A DNA stretch of 64,000 bases. It comes from Hyphomonas jannaschiana VP2. Lineage in GTDB: Bacteria; Pseudomonadota; Alphaproteobacteria; Caulobacterales; Hyphomonadaceae. Below, in pieces: positions 61,997-64,000 of the stretch; positions within the stretch are counted from its first letter, which is position 1, and each line of letters opens with the position of its first letter. The position numbers and the translations under genes are program-made. The notes beneath the pieces are model-generated. The model saw nothing but the letters and a program-made list of their open reading frames with translations, made no database searches and had not been told where the DNA came from. The stretch is taken from assembly GCF_000685215.1 (NCBI RefSeq), contig NZ_ARYJ01000001.1, forward strand, positions 310,001-374,000, read 5' to 3'.

Positions 61997-62074
61997 GATT
62001 TTCCCCTGTCCGAGAGAGCACCCGGTCAGCGCCCTTGCACGCCTTCCGGTTTTGAGAGCGCTTAACGCCCCCAC

Positions 62075-62092
62075 ATGACAGATTAGTGACAA
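62075..62092 (-). promoter_or_regulatory. candidate Pho box upstream of the TonB-dependent receptor
   Basis: On the minus strand TTGTCAC-TAAT-CTGTCAT matches the PhoB repeat (CTGTCAT-N4-CTGTCAT/C) in 12 or 13 of 14 repeat positions, with the correct 4-bp spacer. It lies 79 bp before the receptor start, oriented towards it. A clear -10 downstream is not visible. Confidence 0.55.
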
Positions 62093-62103
62093 GATCTTGA
62101 AGG

Positions 62104-62134
62104 TTCGACACATGATGTTCGGATTTGTGTCGAA
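62104..62134. repeat. inverted repeat upstream of the receptor gene
   Basis: TTCGACACA and TGTGTCGAA form perfect 9-bp arms around a 13-bp spacer, just upstream of the Pho-box-like site. It may be a second operator. Confidence 0.5.
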
Positions 62135-62183
62135 GCCCGTGCTGCGATGCAAAAATGACACGGTGGTTAGAAAGAACTCGCCG

Positions 62184-62199
62184 TGAAACGTGCGTTTCA
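62184..62199. promoter_or_regulatory. palindrome and -10-like element upstream of the GT39 gene
   Basis: TGAAACG-TG-CGTTTCA is an inverted repeat followed directly by TATATT (62203-62208), which could be the -10 of the GT39 gene. No matching -35 is seen; the palindrome occupies that place, as an operator or activator site might. Confidence 0.4.
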
Positions 62200-62261
62200 G
62201 GGTATATTATGTCGGCATCCCATCGCATAAACCGGACCAGTACCGAAAAGGCCCGAGGCAA

Positions 62262-63992
62262 ATGATGGAATCCCCCGGCGAATCGACGACGGACTGGCGC
62301 CGCATCACCTATCTGGCCCTTTTGATTCTGCTGGCCCTGCGTGTCCTGCTCCTGGCCGTGTCCCCGCTGAACCTTTATGCCGACGAAGCCCAGTACTGGC
62401 GCTGGGGCGAGACGCTCGACTGGGGCTATTATTCAAAGCCGCCGATGATCGCCTGGCTGATCCATGCGGTCACATCCGTGTTCGGTAACGCGGAATGGGC
62501 TGTGCGCCTGCCTGCCCCCTTCCTGCATACGGCCGGGGCCATTTTCCTGTTCCATCTCGGCCGCGACATGTATGGTGGCCGAACCGGCATGCTGGCTGCG
62601 CTCGGCTATGCGCTGATGCCGGCGGTGGTGCTGTCCTCTGCCGTCATCTCGACCGATGGCGTGCTGATGCCCTTCTGGTGCGCGGCCCTGTTCTGCTTCT
62701 GGCGCCTGCGCGCCGGGAAAGGCAGCTGGGTGAGCGCCGCCGGCCTCGGCCTCGCCATCGGGGCGGGCCTCCTGTCGAAATATGCGATGATCTATTTCCT
62801 GATCGGCATTGTGCTGACACTGCTGATCGACCGGGACAGCCGCCGCGCGCTGATCTCAGGGCATGGCCTGCTTATGCTGGGCCTGGCCGCACTGGTCTTC
62901 GCACCGCACATGGCCTGGAACGCAGCGCATGATTTCGAGACCGTCAGCCATACGGTGGACAATGCCAATCTCGGAGGCGACCTGATCAATCCGGAAAACG
63001 CGCTGACCTTTCTGGTCGACCAGCTTGGCGTGTTCGGACCGGTCAGTTTCCTGGCCCTGGTCTTCGGCCTGTTCGCCGTCCGCTCGCAGGACGAAGGCAT
63101 CATGGGCCGGGACCGCTGGCTGCTCTGCTTCATCCTGCCGGTGCTCGTCATCATTCTCGGCCAGGCCGTGCTGTCGCGTGCCAATGCGAACTGGGCCGCA
63201 ACCGCCTACCCGGCTGCAAGCGTGCTGGTTGCTGCGTGGCTGATCCGCGCGCGGGCCAATCGGAAGCTCTGGTTCATCGTGGCCGGGCTGACCTTTGTGG
63301 CGCTGCAGTTCGTGCCGGACCTCGGCGTCTGGGTCCGGCTCATTCTCGGCCTTATTGTCGGTGGAGGCCTCCTGCTTTTCGCCGGCCTGGTAAGGTACCG
63401 CCCGTCGGGCCTGCTCTGGTTCAGCATTGGCCTGCACGGCGTGCTGGCACTCAGCTTTGCGGCGATCTCGCTGCTGCCGCTGCAGTCCTCCACCTCGCTC
63501 GGCCTCGACAATGCGCTGAAGCGCACACGCGGCTGGGACCAGGCCGCGAAAGACGTGTTCGGCATTGCCAGGTCGGTCGGCGCAACGGCTGTGCTGGTGG
63601 ATGAGCGCGAGGCCTGGCACGGGCTCGACTATTATGGCCGCGACCGCTCCATCCCCCTGCTCTCCTGGCGCCGCTATGGCGTACCGAAGAGCTTCTCGGA
63701 AACCCAGCCGCTCGCCCCGCCGCTGGACCAGCGTGTCCTGATCGCTTCAATCCATCCCGGCATGCGGCCGATGCTTCGCAGTGAGTTCGAGACATTTGAA
63801 CCGGCCGGCGAGATCTCCGTGCCGCTCGGCAAGCGCAGCAATGGCTGCCCGCTGTCGCGGACGTTCGTTCTGTATGTGGCGTCCGGCTTCAAGCCTCAGG
63901 TCCATGATGCGGACTGGGAGGCGCAGTTCGAAGGCCAGACGGAATTCCCGCCGGCACCCTGCCCTGCAAAACCGGAAACGGACGGTCAGTGA
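62262..63992 (+). CDS. GT39-family (ArnT/PMT-like) membrane glycosyltransferase
   Basis: The 576-residue protein has about 11 to 12 membrane helices. The first external loop carries the acidic catalytic motif of the ArnT/PMT superfamily, YADEAQYWRWGETLDWGYYSKPP (about residues 39-60), in which the Asp-Glu pair contacts the polyprenyl-phosphate sugar donor. The C-terminal 130 residues form a periplasmic domain. It would move a sugar from a lipid carrier to a lipid or protein outside the membrane. Acceptor unknown. The ATG at 62262 or 62265; GAGG lies 5-8 bases upstream. Its stop is 8 bases before the window end. Confidence 0.88.
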   Translation: MMESPGESTTDWRRITYLALLILLALRVLLLAVSPLNLYADEAQYWRWGETLDWGYYSKPPMIAWLIHAVTSVFGNAEWAVRLPAPFLHTAGAIFLFHLGRDMYGGRTGMLAALGYALMPAVVLSSAVISTDGVLMPFWCAALFCFWRLRAGKGSWVSAAGLGLAIGAGLLSKYAMIYFLIGIVLTLLIDRDSRRALISGHGLLMLGLAALVFAPHMAWNAAHDFETVSHTVDNANLGGDLINPENALTFLVDQLGVFGPVSFLALVFGLFAVRSQDEGIMGRDRWLLCFILPVLVIILGQAVLSRANANWAATAYPAASVLVAAWLIRARANRKLWFIVAGLTFVALQFVPDLGVWVRLILGLIVGGGLLLFAGLVRYRPSGLLWFSIGLHGVLALSFAAISLLPLQSSTSLGLDNALKRTRGWDQAAKDVFGIARSVGATAVLVDEREAWHGLDYYGRDRSIPLLSWRRYGVPKSFSETQPLAPPLDQRVLIASIHPGMRPMLRSEFETFEPAGEISVPLGKRSNGCPLSRTFVLYVASGFKPQVHDADWEAQFEGQTEFPPAPCPAKPETDGQ

Positions 63993-64000
63993 CCGGCTGA

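Overview
The window reads as chromosome of an alphaproteobacterium, most likely from the Hyphomonadaceae/Caulobacterales side (Hyphomonas-like). The grounds are high GC content, an rpsT-dnaA junction, a DivL-type histidine kinase homologue with Tyr in place of the phospho-accepting His, a full CtrA box (TTAA-N7-TTAA) beside it, a bactofilin, a large Oar-like TonB-dependent receptor, and GEAS-type acetolactate synthase. The taxonomic call is inference from gene content. I see no insertion sequence, prophage, CRISPR array, tRNA or rRNA gene. Gene density is very high, with many 4-bp overlaps.

Layout. 1-9.7 kb: end of a DUF1499 gene, a GlsB-like membrane protein, a polyamine trio (carboxynorspermidine synthase, thioredoxin-like lipoprotein, carboxynorspermidine decarboxylase), a nitrilase-family amidase, a membrane-anchored LuxR-type regulator, a cytochrome b561, an S41 protease lipoprotein and an ArgD-type aminotransferase. 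10-13.6 kb: hisS-hisZ-hisG read leftwards, preceded by a leader peptide with six consecutive His codons and competing hairpins. 13.6-20.3 kb: thioesterase, CPBP protease, rubredoxin-TetR divergent from a P450, a UbiB-like kinase and an enoyl-CoA hydratase. 20.3-25.3 kb: rpsT, a 620-bp repeat-bearing non-coding region, then dnaA, dnaN and recF, ended by a long hairpin. 25-35.6 kb: vWA/TadG-like protein, thyA, AhpD-like, HMCES/YedK-like, aqpZ, VUT transporter, folA, SMP-30, metallo-beta-lactamase fold, serine hydrolase, Mrp/ApbC. 35.7-41.3 kb: hflK-hflC-DUF2065-degP, a secreted metacaspase and an orphan ExbD. 41.5-49.3 kb: serB, miaA, an ilv leader peptide with attenuator, then ilvB, a small membrane protein, ilvN, a secreted protein and ilvC. 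49.3-53.7 kb: GH25 lysozyme lipoprotein, bactofilin, Sel1-like protein, SDR, methyltransferase-like lipoprotein. 53.7-64 kb: divL, EF-hand protein, aguB-aguA (agmatine to putrescine), a TonB-dependent receptor with a Pho-box-like promoter, and a GT39 glycosyltransferase.

How the parts connect. AguA/AguB make putrescine from agmatine, and the carboxynorspermidine pair can turn putrescine plus aspartate semialdehyde into spermidine, so the two ends of the window hold most of a polyamine route. Two amino-acid operons (his, ilv) each carry a complete-looking leader-peptide control region not listed as ordinary ORFs. The best candidates for follow-up are the near-leaderless His leader controlling HisRS together with HisZG, the DivL homologue with an upstream CtrA box, the phased repeats upstream of dnaA, and the uncharacterised proteins embedded in the ilv and polyamine operons.
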